Assembly: GCA_030697555.1 (NCBI GenBank)
Contig: JAUYPV010000061.1
Coordinates: forward strand, 1-37,953
Reading direction: 5' to 3'
Length of the DNA: 37,953 nt
DNA from: Hyphomonadaceae bacterium
Lineage (GTDB): Bacteria; Pseudomonadota; Alphaproteobacteria; Caulobacterales; Hyphomonadaceae
The notes below the pieces were generated by a model. That model saw only the letters and a list, made by a program, of their open reading frames with translations, did no database searches and was not told where the DNA came from. Within the stretch, counting starts at the first letter, position 1; each line of letters opens with the position of its first letter. Below are positions 31,158 to 37,953 of the stretch, piece after piece. Both the position numbers and the translations under genes were made by a program.

Positions 31158-31523
31158 CTACTGCCAGTAACGCGGCGCTTTGTAATAGTCGTAGATCTGG
31201 TCGCGCAGGCCGTCGCCGTCAGTACGGGTCAGTTCGTCGATGCCGTCAGCCGGCGCAGCTTGCAGCTGTTCCTTCGTGACGTTGACGACGTAGCCGTCCT
31301 TGCCCTTCTGGTAGTCGAGCGTGGACCAGGGCAGGGGGTGGAATTTCTCGTTCATGCCGAGGAAGCCGCCGAAGCCGACGACCGCGAACATGATGTTGTT
31401 GCTCTGCTTGTCGAGCACCACGTCTTCTACCTTGCCGATCTTGTCGCCGGCGCCGTTGTAGACATTGGTACCGATCACTTTCGAAGCGCGAATGGCGCTG
31501 GTGTGGCCAGTTGCTGTGGGCAT
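31158..31523 (-). CDS. PRC-barrel domain protein
   Basis: A 121-residue cytosolic protein with one PRC-barrel. SKVIGTNVYNGAGDKIGKVEDVVLDKQSNNIMFAVVGFGGFLGM is the characteristic beta-barrel stretch, followed by FHPLPWSTLDY and VVNVTKEQLQAAP. The C-terminal 25 residues (GLRDQIYDYYKAPRYW) lie outside the barrel. Such single-domain proteins are common in alphaproteobacteria, often stress-linked, but no partner is evident here. AAGGAGA is a strong ribosome site for the ATG at 31523. The gene diverges from the PAP2 phosphatase across 117 bp. Confidence 0.9.
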   Translation of the reverse strand: MPTATGHTSAIRASKVIGTNVYNGAGDKIGKVEDVVLDKQSNNIMFAVVGFGGFLGMNEKFHPLPWSTLDYQKGKDGYVVNVTKEQLQAAPADGIDELTRTDGDGLRDQIYDYYKAPRYWQ

Positions 31524-31640
31524 GGCTTCTCCTTCTGATATGGTGGATGACATTCCACCAACGCGGGAACTCGCGCATGGTTTCCGCTGGACTGAGACAG
31601 TTTCGCTGAAACCATCCTTTGCAAACGCCGTTGGGCTGGA

Positions 31641-32357
31641 ATGAACTCGATGACGCACCGACCCCGCGAAATAATTTCCGCCTTTCTGGATTTTGCCCGA
31701 TCCGAAGCCGTGCTGCTGGGTGCGCTGGCCGTGATTGCCGGGGGCATCCTCGCGTTCGTGAACATTGCCGACGAGGTCGGCGAGGGCGATGCACGGGCCT
31801 TCGACTGGGCGATCCTCCAGGCTTTGCACCCGAATGAGGCCAGCCCTGCCGATCCGGTGGGGCCGAAATGGCTGCAACATGCGGCGGCCGATTTCAGCGC
31901 CCTGGGCAGCGTCACCGTCCTCCTGTTCGTGGTGGTGGTGTCCTGCGGGTTCCTGCTGCTGAGGCGGCGGGAGATCGAGGCAGGCCTGCTGGCGCTTGCG
32001 ATGGGCGGCGGCCTCGTGATCAGCCAGTCGCTGAAAGCCGTTTTCGAGCGGGCGCGTCCGCCGGATGCATATCGCGCAGTCGAAGTTTTGAACCAGAGCT
32101 TCCCCAGTGGTCACGCCATGCTGTCGGCGGTCGTTTACCTGACGCTGGGCGCTATGCTGGCTCGGGCGACAACCCAGCGGTATCTGCGGGGCTATGTCAT
32201 GGGGTCGGCCATTCTGCTGGCGCTTCTCGTTGGCCTGACACGGATCTATCTCGGCGCGCACTGGACCAGCGATGTGCTGGCCGGCTGGTGCGCCGGCGCC
32301 GCGTGGGCCACGATATGCTGGCTGCTGGACCGCTGGGCGAGGTCGCGGCTCGCGTGA
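31641..32357 (+). CDS. PAP2 superfamily membrane phosphatase
   Basis: A 238-residue inner-membrane phosphatase of the PAP2 type (phosphatidic acid, phosphatidylglycerophosphate or undecaprenyl pyrophosphate as typical substrates). The three catalytic motifs are complete: KAVFERARPP, FPSGHAM and TRIYLGAHWTSDVLAG. About five or six membrane segments. The motifs face the periplasm in known members. The ATG at 31641 follows GGGCTGGA. It converges on the GT4 gene with a 3-bp gap. Because a polysaccharide cluster starts there, recycling of a lipid carrier pyrophosphate is a reasonable idea, but not shown. Confidence 0.9.
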   Translation: MNSMTHRPREIISAFLDFARSEAVLLGALAVIAGGILAFVNIADEVGEGDARAFDWAILQALHPNEASPADPVGPKWLQHAAADFSALGSVTVLLFVVVVSCGFLLLRRREIEAGLLALAMGGGLVISQSLKAVFERARPPDAYRAVEVLNQSFPSGHAMLSAVVYLTLGAMLARATTQRYLRGYVMGSAILLALLVGLTRIYLGAHWTSDVLAGWCAGAAWATICWLLDRWARSRLA

Positions 32358-32360
32358 GGA

Positions 32361-33605
32361 TCAGGCGCCGGATGCGGCGCGCAGGGCGTTGACCACTTCC
32401 TGATTGTCGAGCCGCACCGCTGCGCCGGAGCGACCGAGTTCGCTAAGCCGGCGCCGTGCGCTATCATCGGGAAGCAGGGCAACGATGCGGTCCGCCATGG
32501 CCTGCGGTCCGTCCGCGATGTCGACGAGGTCGTCGAGCTCATGGCCGAAGCCTTCCAGTGCGACGGGGTAGGCGATGCACGGCATGCCGAGGCGCAGGTA
32601 TTCTGCAACCTTGATGCTGACGCCGCTGGCGATCCGGGTCGGGGCGAGGCCGATGGAGGACGCACCGCCGATCGAAGGCAGGTCGTTCACGCGGCCCATG
32701 ATCCTGACGCCTGGAGCGGACAGCTGCGCAGGCGACAATTCTTCGCACGCGGAGCCGGCGACCCAGAGACTCGCGGCGGGCGTGCGTTCCCGTACCAGCG
32801 GCCACACATCGTCGATCAGATGGCGAAGCGCATCCGTGTTGCCCGCATGGCGCGTGCCGAGAAAGACGGCGCGCGCAGGCTCGTTGCCATTGGCGAGGGG
32901 ATAGTCCGGCACTTCGGGCCGGAGCCAGATGTGCGATGCGCCCGGCGTGAGCGGGCGGAAATGCTCGAGCTCGTTGGCGGAAGCGAAAACCAGCGTGTCG
33001 GCGGCGCTGACCATGGCGGCCTCCTCGACATCAGTGATGTCGTGATGATCCGGCGCTTCGCCTCTCGCGCGGAAGGCGGCGGCGCGCAGCGAGAACAGGT
33101 CATGCAGCAGCGCCGCTTTCCGGGAAGGCCGTTTCAGCAGCGAGAGCACGGGGCCGAGCGGAGAATATTCCGCGGTGACGACCGATGCCGGGCTTGCGTC
33201 CGAGGCGGCGGCCAGTTCGGCGGCCTCGCCGTCGGATAGCGGTTCTCCCAGCAGGCTCTTTATTTTCAACTTGAGGCCGGCGCGGCGGAGCGCTTCCTGG
33301 CCAAGGCGGACGGTGAAGCGGCCCCAGACGGTCGGGGACAGCGACCAATAGCGGGCGCCGATGCGCACGCTCTGCGGCGCCACGATCTCGGCGGAGATGT
33401 TCGTGAAGTCGGGATGGATGCTGAACCAGGGGCGGTTGCCGAATGACCGGCGAGGCGCAAACACGATGCGCACGCCGAGGCCGGCGCGGCGCACGGCGCG
33501 CAGGAACACCATCAGGTATGCGCCATTGCCCGTAGTCATCGAATCCAGCTGGCGCGCGACCAGCATGTTCAGGAACCGGGCGGGTTTTTCTTGTCCGTCG
33601 GACAT
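32361..33605 (-). CDS. GT4-type glycosyltransferase
   Basis: A 414-residue cytosolic or membrane-associated glycosyltransferase. The N-terminal half carries the acceptor domain (FLNMLVARQLDSMTTGNGAYLMVFLRAVRRAG). The C-terminal half has the GT-B donor fold: ARAVFLGTRHAGNTDALRHLIDDVWPLV, SLWVAGSA, GVRIMGRV, and IGLAPTRIASGVSIKVAEYLRLGMPCIAYPVALEGF, which is the usual glycine/glutamate donor-sugar loop. The ATG at 33605 is chosen with GAGGA just upstream; the frame continues to 33746 without family likeness. It diverges from the helical membrane protein and GT2 genes over 179 bp. Sugar and acceptor unknown. Confidence 0.85.
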   Translation of the reverse strand: MSDGQEKPARFLNMLVARQLDSMTTGNGAYLMVFLRAVRRAGLGVRIVFAPRRSFGNRPWFSIHPDFTNISAEIVAPQSVRIGARYWSLSPTVWGRFTVRLGQEALRRAGLKLKIKSLLGEPLSDGEAAELAAASDASPASVVTAEYSPLGPVLSLLKRPSRKAALLHDLFSLRAAAFRARGEAPDHHDITDVEEAAMVSAADTLVFASANELEHFRPLTPGASHIWLRPEVPDYPLANGNEPARAVFLGTRHAGNTDALRHLIDDVWPLVRERTPAASLWVAGSACEELSPAQLSAPGVRIMGRVNDLPSIGGASSIGLAPTRIASGVSIKVAEYLRLGMPCIAYPVALEGFGHELDDLVDIADGPQAMADRIVALLPDDSARRRLSELGRSGAAVRLDNQEVVNALRAASGA

Positions 33606-33784
33606 CAGATCCTCGCGGTCCCATGTGGGACGCTCACGGCGCGATATGTGCAAGACCCCCGCCGCGCGGCCGTTCGGCGTCGCCACCTGTTCTATCAGGC
33701 GAGTGAATGCACGCAGCGGGCGAGCGGTGATGATCCGTGCCGCCACTCGGGACTAGGGTTTAAGCAGGACGAGGCGCAACACGC

Positions 33785-34519
33785 ATGTCGACCGTCACCG
33801 GCGTCATAACGCGATCCAAGGGCGCAACCGCAGCGATAAAGCCTGGCAGGTCGCAAACCTTCCTGGCCGGTCGCGCGATGCTGTGGGCCATGGTGATGGT
33901 TATCGGCGGCGCTACTCTGGTCCCCATCGGCAGTTTCACGGTTCGCGAGTTCGAGACGTTCGCCCTCGTCCAGGCTAATGAAACCAGCATCCAAAACGCA
34001 CTCGGCCGCCGCTGGCCGGCAAGCACGCCGGCGCCGTGGCTCGAGACCCTGAGCGAACTCGGCCTTCAGCTCGAGAAGCCGGCGATCGAATCTTCTCTCG
34101 AGGCCGCCAGGCAGTCCGTCGCGACTGATCCTTCCCGCGCTTCGGCGTGGGCGAAGCTAGCCTATCTGGAGTATGTGAAAGCCGGGAAGGTGACCCCGGC
34201 GGCCCTCGGTGCGCTGTCGAAGTCGATGGAAGCCTGTCCCTTCTGTGATCGGGCGCTTATCCGCTGGCGTTTCAATTTCGTGCTGGCGAACTGGGCCGCC
34301 ATGCCGGAAGCGCTCCGCCTCCGGGCTTTCGAGCAGGCCGACGTTCTTCGCTGGACCGGCGAAAACACGGAATTTCTCGCCGAAATGAAGACCACCGCCG
34401 TGCAGGCCGGCATTCCGTTCGGCGCGCTGCAGTCGGCGGTTAACACGCCCTGGCGGTCCTGGGACCTCGAAACGCCGCCTGAGACTCCACGAACCGAAAC
34501 CGAAGGCGCCGGCCGCTGA
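33785..34519 (+). CDS. Membrane-anchored helical-repeat protein, unknown
   Basis: A 244-residue protein with one N-terminal membrane segment (about 31-49, AMLWAMVMVIGGATLVPIG) after a basic cytosolic head, so the bulk is probably periplasmic. From about 95 to 175 it is helical and TPR-like: SLEAARQSVATDPSRASAWAKLAYLEYVKAG, then ALSKSMEACPFCDRALIRWRFNFVLANW. A CPFC pair (two Cys with Pro-Phe between) stands out. The C-terminal tail is rich in Thr, Glu and Pro. It is 34 bp upstream of the ExoA-like GT2 gene, so they are likely co-transcribed. A scaffold or assembly role in polysaccharide export is inferred from context only. Confidence 0.7.
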   Translation: MSTVTGVITRSKGATAAIKPGRSQTFLAGRAMLWAMVMVIGGATLVPIGSFTVREFETFALVQANETSIQNALGRRWPASTPAPWLETLSELGLQLEKPAIESSLEAARQSVATDPSRASAWAKLAYLEYVKAGKVTPAALGALSKSMEACPFCDRALIRWRFNFVLANWAAMPEALRLRAFEQADVLRWTGENTEFLAEMKTTAVQAGIPFGALQSAVNTPWRSWDLETPPETPRTETEGAGR

Positions 34520-34553
34520 TGCAGCGCGGCAGACAAATTGCTGGGCGGGCCGC

Positions 34554-35633
34554 ATGAGCGCCACGCTTCTCGACAACCCGGCTAACCGGCAGGCGGATAC
34601 AGATCCGCCGGCGCACGCCGTTGTCGCCGCGGACGTCATGGTGGTGATCCCCGTCCTCAATGAGGAAGCCCATATCGAGGGCTGCATAAGGTCGCTGATG
34701 AAGGGCGACGAGCGCATCTGCGAAACCCTGTTCGTGATCGCTGACGGCGGCTCGACGGACAGGACGCGGGAGATCGTCGACCTGCTTCGCGACGAGTTCC
34801 CCAATCTCGCCTGGCTCGATAACCCCAAGAAGCTGCAGTCGGCTGCGATTAACCTTGCCGTGCGCGAGCACGGCGCCGGCCGGCGCATCCTGGTACGGTG
34901 CGATGCGCACGCACTCTATCCGCGCAACTACGTGATGCGGGTCGCCGACTCGCTCAACAACTACGGCGTCGCCTCGCTGGTCGTGCCGATGGATGCGGTC
35001 GGCGAAGGCTGTTTCCAGGCGGCGAATGCCTGGATTGTCGATACCCCACTGGGTTCGGGCGGATCGGCTCACCGCGGCGGCCGCAAGTCCATGTTTGTCG
35101 ACCACGGCCACCACGCCGGTTTCAGCCTCGACCTGTTCAACTATGTCGGCGGCTACGACGAAACCTTCTCCCACAACGAAGACGCCGAGTACGACAAGCG
35201 GCTGGTGATGGCGGGCGGCCGCATCTTTCTCGATGCGGAGATCCGGCTGACCTACATGCCGCGCTCCAGCGTGCCGTCGCTGGCGAAGCAGTATTTCAAC
35301 TACGGCAAGGGCCGCGCGCGTACGATCCTCAAGCACGGTGAACGGCCGAAGCTGCGCCAGATGATCCCGCCCGCAACGCTGCTGGCGTGCATGCTGGGCT
35401 TTGCGCTGACGCCCTTTACCGGCCTGGGTCTAATCCTGCCGGGTGGCTACCTGGCGGTGCTTCTGCTCGCCTCGATCGTCGTGGCCGTGAAGGAACGCTC
35501 GATCTGCGGCATGCTTGCCGGGCTCGCATCAGCCGCCATGCACATGTCGTGGGCCGCGGGCTTCTTCTGGCAGATACTGCTCCAGCCGCGCCCGCCCCGC
35601 GAGGCGCCTGTCTCGCAGGTTCCGGCCGAGTAG
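34554..35633 (+). CDS. GT2 glycosyltransferase, ExoA-like
   Basis: A 359-residue family 2 glycosyltransferase with a GT-A domain and C-terminal membrane segments. VMVVIPVLNEEAHIEGCIRSL (30-50) starts the fold; IADGGSTDRT supplies the nucleotide-sugar loop; RCDAHALYP carries the DxD-like region; FSHNEDAEYDKRLVMAGGRI is the acceptor-side ED motif; and YFNYGKGRARTILKHG follows. Two or three hydrophobic segments lie at about 275-335. The order resembles ExoA-type succinoglycan glucosyltransferases as I remember them. It probably adds a sugar to a lipid-linked repeat at the inner membrane. It ends against a convergent small gene (35638-36006). Confidence 0.88.
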   Translation: MSATLLDNPANRQADTDPPAHAVVAADVMVVIPVLNEEAHIEGCIRSLMKGDERICETLFVIADGGSTDRTREIVDLLRDEFPNLAWLDNPKKLQSAAINLAVREHGAGRRILVRCDAHALYPRNYVMRVADSLNNYGVASLVVPMDAVGEGCFQAANAWIVDTPLGSGGSAHRGGRKSMFVDHGHHAGFSLDLFNYVGGYDETFSHNEDAEYDKRLVMAGGRIFLDAEIRLTYMPRSSVPSLAKQYFNYGKGRARTILKHGERPKLRQMIPPATLLACMLGFALTPFTGLGLILPGGYLAVLLLASIVVAVKERSICGMLAGLASAAMHMSWAAGFFWQILLQPRPPREAPVSQVPAE

Positions 35634-35637
35634 GGTA

Positions 35638-36006
35638 CTAGAAGATCGAACTGCTGCGTTCGCTTACCTTCGACGACGCGCGCTCGAACATCATTTCGAC
35701 AAGCTGGTCCGCGGTCTTCCCGTTCATGTCGACGCGCGTCGCGAGATTGTTCTCTTTGAGCACCTTCTTGATCTCGGGAAGCTTCATCGAGGCGAAAACC
35801 GAGAGGAACTTAGCCTTCGAGCCCTGTGCGGCAAGCGAATAAGGGTTCGCCACTTCTGCCTTGTCATCGCTCTCGAATACCACTTCGCCGCCCAGCGCCT
35901 TCACCAGGCGCGCGGCGAGTTTCGGGTTGGAGCGCACTTCCGCCCGCAACTCGTCGAAGAAACGATCGAGATACTCGACCGGCGTCAATCGCGTACTTTC
36001 TGCCAT
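35638..36006 (-). CDS. Small helical protein paired with ParA-like ATPase
   Basis: A 122-residue soluble, mostly helical protein I do not know by name. The N-terminal half is acidic and basic helix (LDRFFDELRAEVRSNPKLAARLVKALGG); then NPYSLAAQGSKAKFLSVFASM; then a C-terminal helical unit, LPEIKKVLKENNLATRVDMNGKTADQLVEMMFERASSK. The last part looks like short SAP/Rho-N-like helix-extended-helix units that bind nucleic acid or protein, but this is only a likeness. Its ATG at 36006 lies within the last 22 bp of the ParA-like gene, so translation is coupled, and a direct partnership is likely. Confidence 0.65.
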   Translation of the reverse strand: MAESTRLTPVEYLDRFFDELRAEVRSNPKLAARLVKALGGEVVFESDDKAEVANPYSLAAQGSKAKFLSVFASMKLPEIKKVLKENNLATRVDMNGKTADQLVEMMFERASSKVSERSSSIF

Positions 36007-36905
36007 GTCGCGCCTGTCCGCTGACTCATGAAGTCGGTGAAGCGTTCCGCCAGCCTGCGAACGTCGCTGGTGACGCCCGCATACTTGCCCCTGAACGTGT
36101 TGTAGCTGTCCGGCGCCGCGCGATCCATCGCGTTAAGGACGTGGACGGACTCCGGAATGGTCGGACCGAACCATCGGTCTTTCAGATAGATTTCGCGCAA
36201 ATCGGACGCTACCTGCCGCGCGTACTTGGTGTCGCGAAACCGCGTGATCAGCACAAAATTGCGCTTCGGCAGGTCTGGCGCGATGAACTTGCCGACCCAC
36301 TCGGAGAACTGCTTGGTTCCCCATGTCGAGACCGAGTCGGCGATCGTCGGCGTGATGAACACGTCGGCGAGCGCGAGCCCGGCGCGCGCCAGCGGTGAAA
36401 GATGGGGTGGGCAGTCCAGCAGCACCACGTCATAGAGAGGCAGGATCGGAGTAAGTGCCTTGCGAAAGTAGGCCGCCAGCGCATCCGATAATGTCGTCGG
36501 CGTGCCCGCCTTGGAGTACCATTCTTCTTCGAGGCCGAGTTCACGCAAGCGTAGTTGCGGATGCGCGGGCAGGCTGGAAATCCAGCCGAGCCGTTCGTCG
36601 TGCTCCTCGGCGAGGCGCAGTTCTTCCAGCGTGACCGCGTTGGGCATAATGAAGGGCGCAGCCGCCGCCGGCTTGCCCGCGACGAAGTCGCCGAGCAGGT
36701 GGTGCGTGCCTTTTCCCTGATCCGATGCGGCTTGTACGCCTCGTTCCGTCAACAGCATCTGGCTGGAATTGGCCTGCGGATCGAGATCGATCACCAGAAC
36801 GTTCATGCCGTAATAGTGCGCCAGACCGTCAGCAAGCATGACGGTCGTGGTCGATTTACCGACGCCGCCCTTCAGGTTCGCAATAGCAGCAGTCAAAGCC
36901 GGCAT
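35985..36905 (-). CDS. ParA/MinD-family ATPase
   Basis: A 306-residue cytosolic ATPase. The deviant Walker A KGGVGKSTTT is at 12-21 with signature Lys12 and catalytic Lys17. Walker A' is VLVIDLDPQANSSQ (37-50). Walker B-like VVLLDCPPHLSPL follows near 158-172. A segment of about 50 residues between them (HDERLGWISSLPAHPQLRLRELGLEEEW) carries an insert relative to short ParA proteins. No N-terminal helix-turn-helix, so it is of the small ParA/Soj or MipZ-like kind. No parB is nearby; instead it sits between an O-antigen ligase-like gene (34 bp upstream) and the overlapping 122-residue gene. Positioning of envelope machinery is a plausible role. Confidence 0.85.
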   Translation of the reverse strand: MPALTAAIANLKGGVGKSTTTVMLADGLAHYYGMNVLVIDLDPQANSSQMLLTERGVQAASDQGKGTHHLLGDFVAGKPAAAAPFIMPNAVTLEELRLAEEHDERLGWISSLPAHPQLRLRELGLEEEWYSKAGTPTTLSDALAAYFRKALTPILPLYDVVLLDCPPHLSPLARAGLALADVFITPTIADSVSTWGTKQFSEWVGKFIAPDLPKRNFVLITRFRDTKYARQVASDLREIYLKDRWFGPTIPESVHVLNAMDRAAPDSYNTFRGKYAGVTSDVRRLAERFTDFMSQRTGATWQKVRD

Positions 36906-36939
36906 CGGTCGGTTGCTCCGATCTTGTTATGGTGCGTGC

Positions 36940-37953
36940 TTAGTCGTTTGAGTGGCCGTTGCTGCGTCGTCCGGTTGCAATCCCGCACGCGGCGCCGAGC
37001 AGCAAAGCGTAGAGCCACACAGCGGCAGGCACGTCGAGTGACGAATCCGAAATACCGTGGAGGAACATCAGACATCCCGCTGCAAAAGCCAGGCGCAGGA
37101 ATGTTCGCGGCGTCTTGCGGCGGCCCAGCGCCACGTACATACGCGCGTGCATGGCGCCGAGGATCAGCAGGATCGCGGCCAGACCGACAACGCCCACCTC
37201 GACCAGCCAGTGCACGAACACGTTCTGCGCATCGCCCGCGGCAAGCATCGCCTTGGCGTTCTCCAGTGTCATGGCGCGGTCGCCGATAGAGTCGATGGAG
37301 CCGATGCCATGGCCCGTCACCGGCTGTTGCTGCCACGCCTGAATGTAGGCCTCGATGCGCTGGATGTGCGGCAGGGCTTCGCCCAGGCCGGGCCCGGGCC
37401 CGACACTCTCATCCCATAGCCACGCCCACGTGACGCCCCAGCCAGCAAGGCCGAGCGCCACCAGCGGCGCGAGCCGGCTGCCGACCTTGATCAGGAAGCC
37501 GCGATGCTGGCGCTGCGAGATCGCCAGGGTATCCCACCACGCATGGCCGATCAGCACCGCGCAGGTCAGCAGCATGCCGACCTGAGATCCAATGAGCGTC
37601 AGGCAGGTAAGCGCAAAACCCAGCAGCAGGAGGCCGCCGAGCGCATCGCGCAGCAGGCGGCCGATCATTTCAGAGCGGGCCAGCGCCTCAGCGTCCATCT
37701 GCTTGACGACGTGGAGCACACGGCCCCATCCGACGACCGCGAAAAGTCCGAAGATCAGCGCGGCATCAGCCGGCGATCGGAAACCGTCGGCGATCGAAGG
37801 CGCCCCCGGACCGGCCATCACGGCCGCCATGCCGCTGAAGAACATCCAGATGCAGTAAGCGAGCGAGCTCCAGACCAGCCCGGACCAGACAATGTCGAGC
37901 GCTCCACGGCTGCGGGCGCAGATAAAACCCACCGTCCACATCGCGCCGCCCGC
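36940..37953 (-). CDS. O-antigen ligase/polymerase-like membrane protein, truncated by window edge
   Basis: At least 338 residues of a polytopic membrane protein; the frame is open through the right edge, so the N-terminus is outside the window. Many hydrophobic segments are seen. The Wzy/WaaL-type periplasmic loop is recognisable: RIEAYIQAWQQQPVTGHGIGSIDSI followed after about 30 residues by AQNVFVHWLVEVGVVGLAAILLIL. The C-terminus ends in GRRSNGHSND. Such proteins ligate or polymerise lipid-linked glycans at the periplasmic face. It is the first visible gene of a minus-strand run into the ParA-like gene. Confidence 0.8.
   Translation of the reverse strand, partial: AGGAMWTVGFICARSRGALDIVWSGLVWSSLAYCIWMFFSGMAAVMAGPGAPSIADGFRSPADAALIFGLFAVVGWGRVLHVVKQMDAEALARSEMIGRLLRDALGGLLLLGFALTCLTLIGSQVGMLLTCAVLIGHAWWDTLAISQRQHRGFLIKVGSRLAPLVALGLAGWGVTWAWLWDESVGPGPGLGEALPHIQRIEAYIQAWQQQPVTGHGIGSIDSIGDRAMTLENAKAMLAAGDAQNVFVHWLVEVGVVGLAAILLILGAMHARMYVALGRRKTPRTFLRLAFAAGCLMFLHGISDSSLDVPAAVWLYALLLGAACGIATGRRSNGHSND

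Noticed and set aside
35638-36905. Plasmid or chromosome partition locus (parAB)
   Set aside because: There is a ParA-type ATPase but no ParB-like helix-turn-helix protein, no parS-like palindromes seen nearby, and no replication gene.

Overview
The window reads as chromosomal DNA of a GC-rich alphaproteobacterium. The many small lipoproteins, three DUF885 peptidase-like lipoproteins, a DUF6491 lipoprotein, SnoaL-like proteins, a PPi-type phosphofructokinase and a soluble transhydrogenase fit the Caulobacterales/Hyphomonadaceae or sphingomonad end of the class. That placement is inference; no rRNA or phylogenetic marker was examined. Genes are packed tightly on both strands. I see no phage, integrase, transposase, CRISPR array, tRNA or rRNA.

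Layout. Positions 1-3068 hold a YdcZ-like membrane protein and a minus-strand operon (SDR, two tandem SnoaL-like proteins, a methyltransferase). Positions 3228-8979 hold three tandem DUF885 lipoproteins separated by palindromic elements. Positions 9142-11087 hold a crotonase-fold protein translationally coupled to an acyl-CoA dehydrogenase. Positions 11218-16228 hold a small membrane protein, an amidohydrolase/esterase pair, a secreted HExxH protein, a LysE-type exporter and a GrpB-family protein. uvrC (16232-18373) carries a nested palindromic repeat in frame inside its nuclease domain. Positions 18485-22961 hold two alpha/beta-hydrolase lipoproteins, a second crotonase and a membrane desaturase. 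Positions 23029-27979 hold a small orphan gene and the minus-strand series DASS transporter, sthA, PPi-phosphofructokinase. Positions 28107-32357 hold an AEC carrier, two small conserved proteins, two small lipoproteins, a PRC-barrel protein and a PAP2 phosphatase. From 32361 to the right edge lies a polysaccharide cluster: GT4 transferase, membrane-anchored helical protein, ExoA-like GT2 transferase, a ParA-type ATPase with a small partner, and a truncated O-antigen ligase-like protein.

How the genes work together. Much of the window is for taking up and breaking down lipids, esters and peptides: exported lipoprotein hydrolases, acyl-CoA dehydrogenase and crotonases, a desaturase, and carboxylate and amino-acid transporters. 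The sthA/pfp pair would balance NADPH/NADH and run a reversible PPi-linked glycolytic step. The right end probably builds and exports a surface polysaccharide.

The most distinctive features are five large nested palindromic repeats of at least three sequence types. Three follow genes, one spans two convergent stop codons, and one is translated inside UvrC. The ParA/small-protein pair set among polysaccharide genes is the best candidate for an undescribed functional module.
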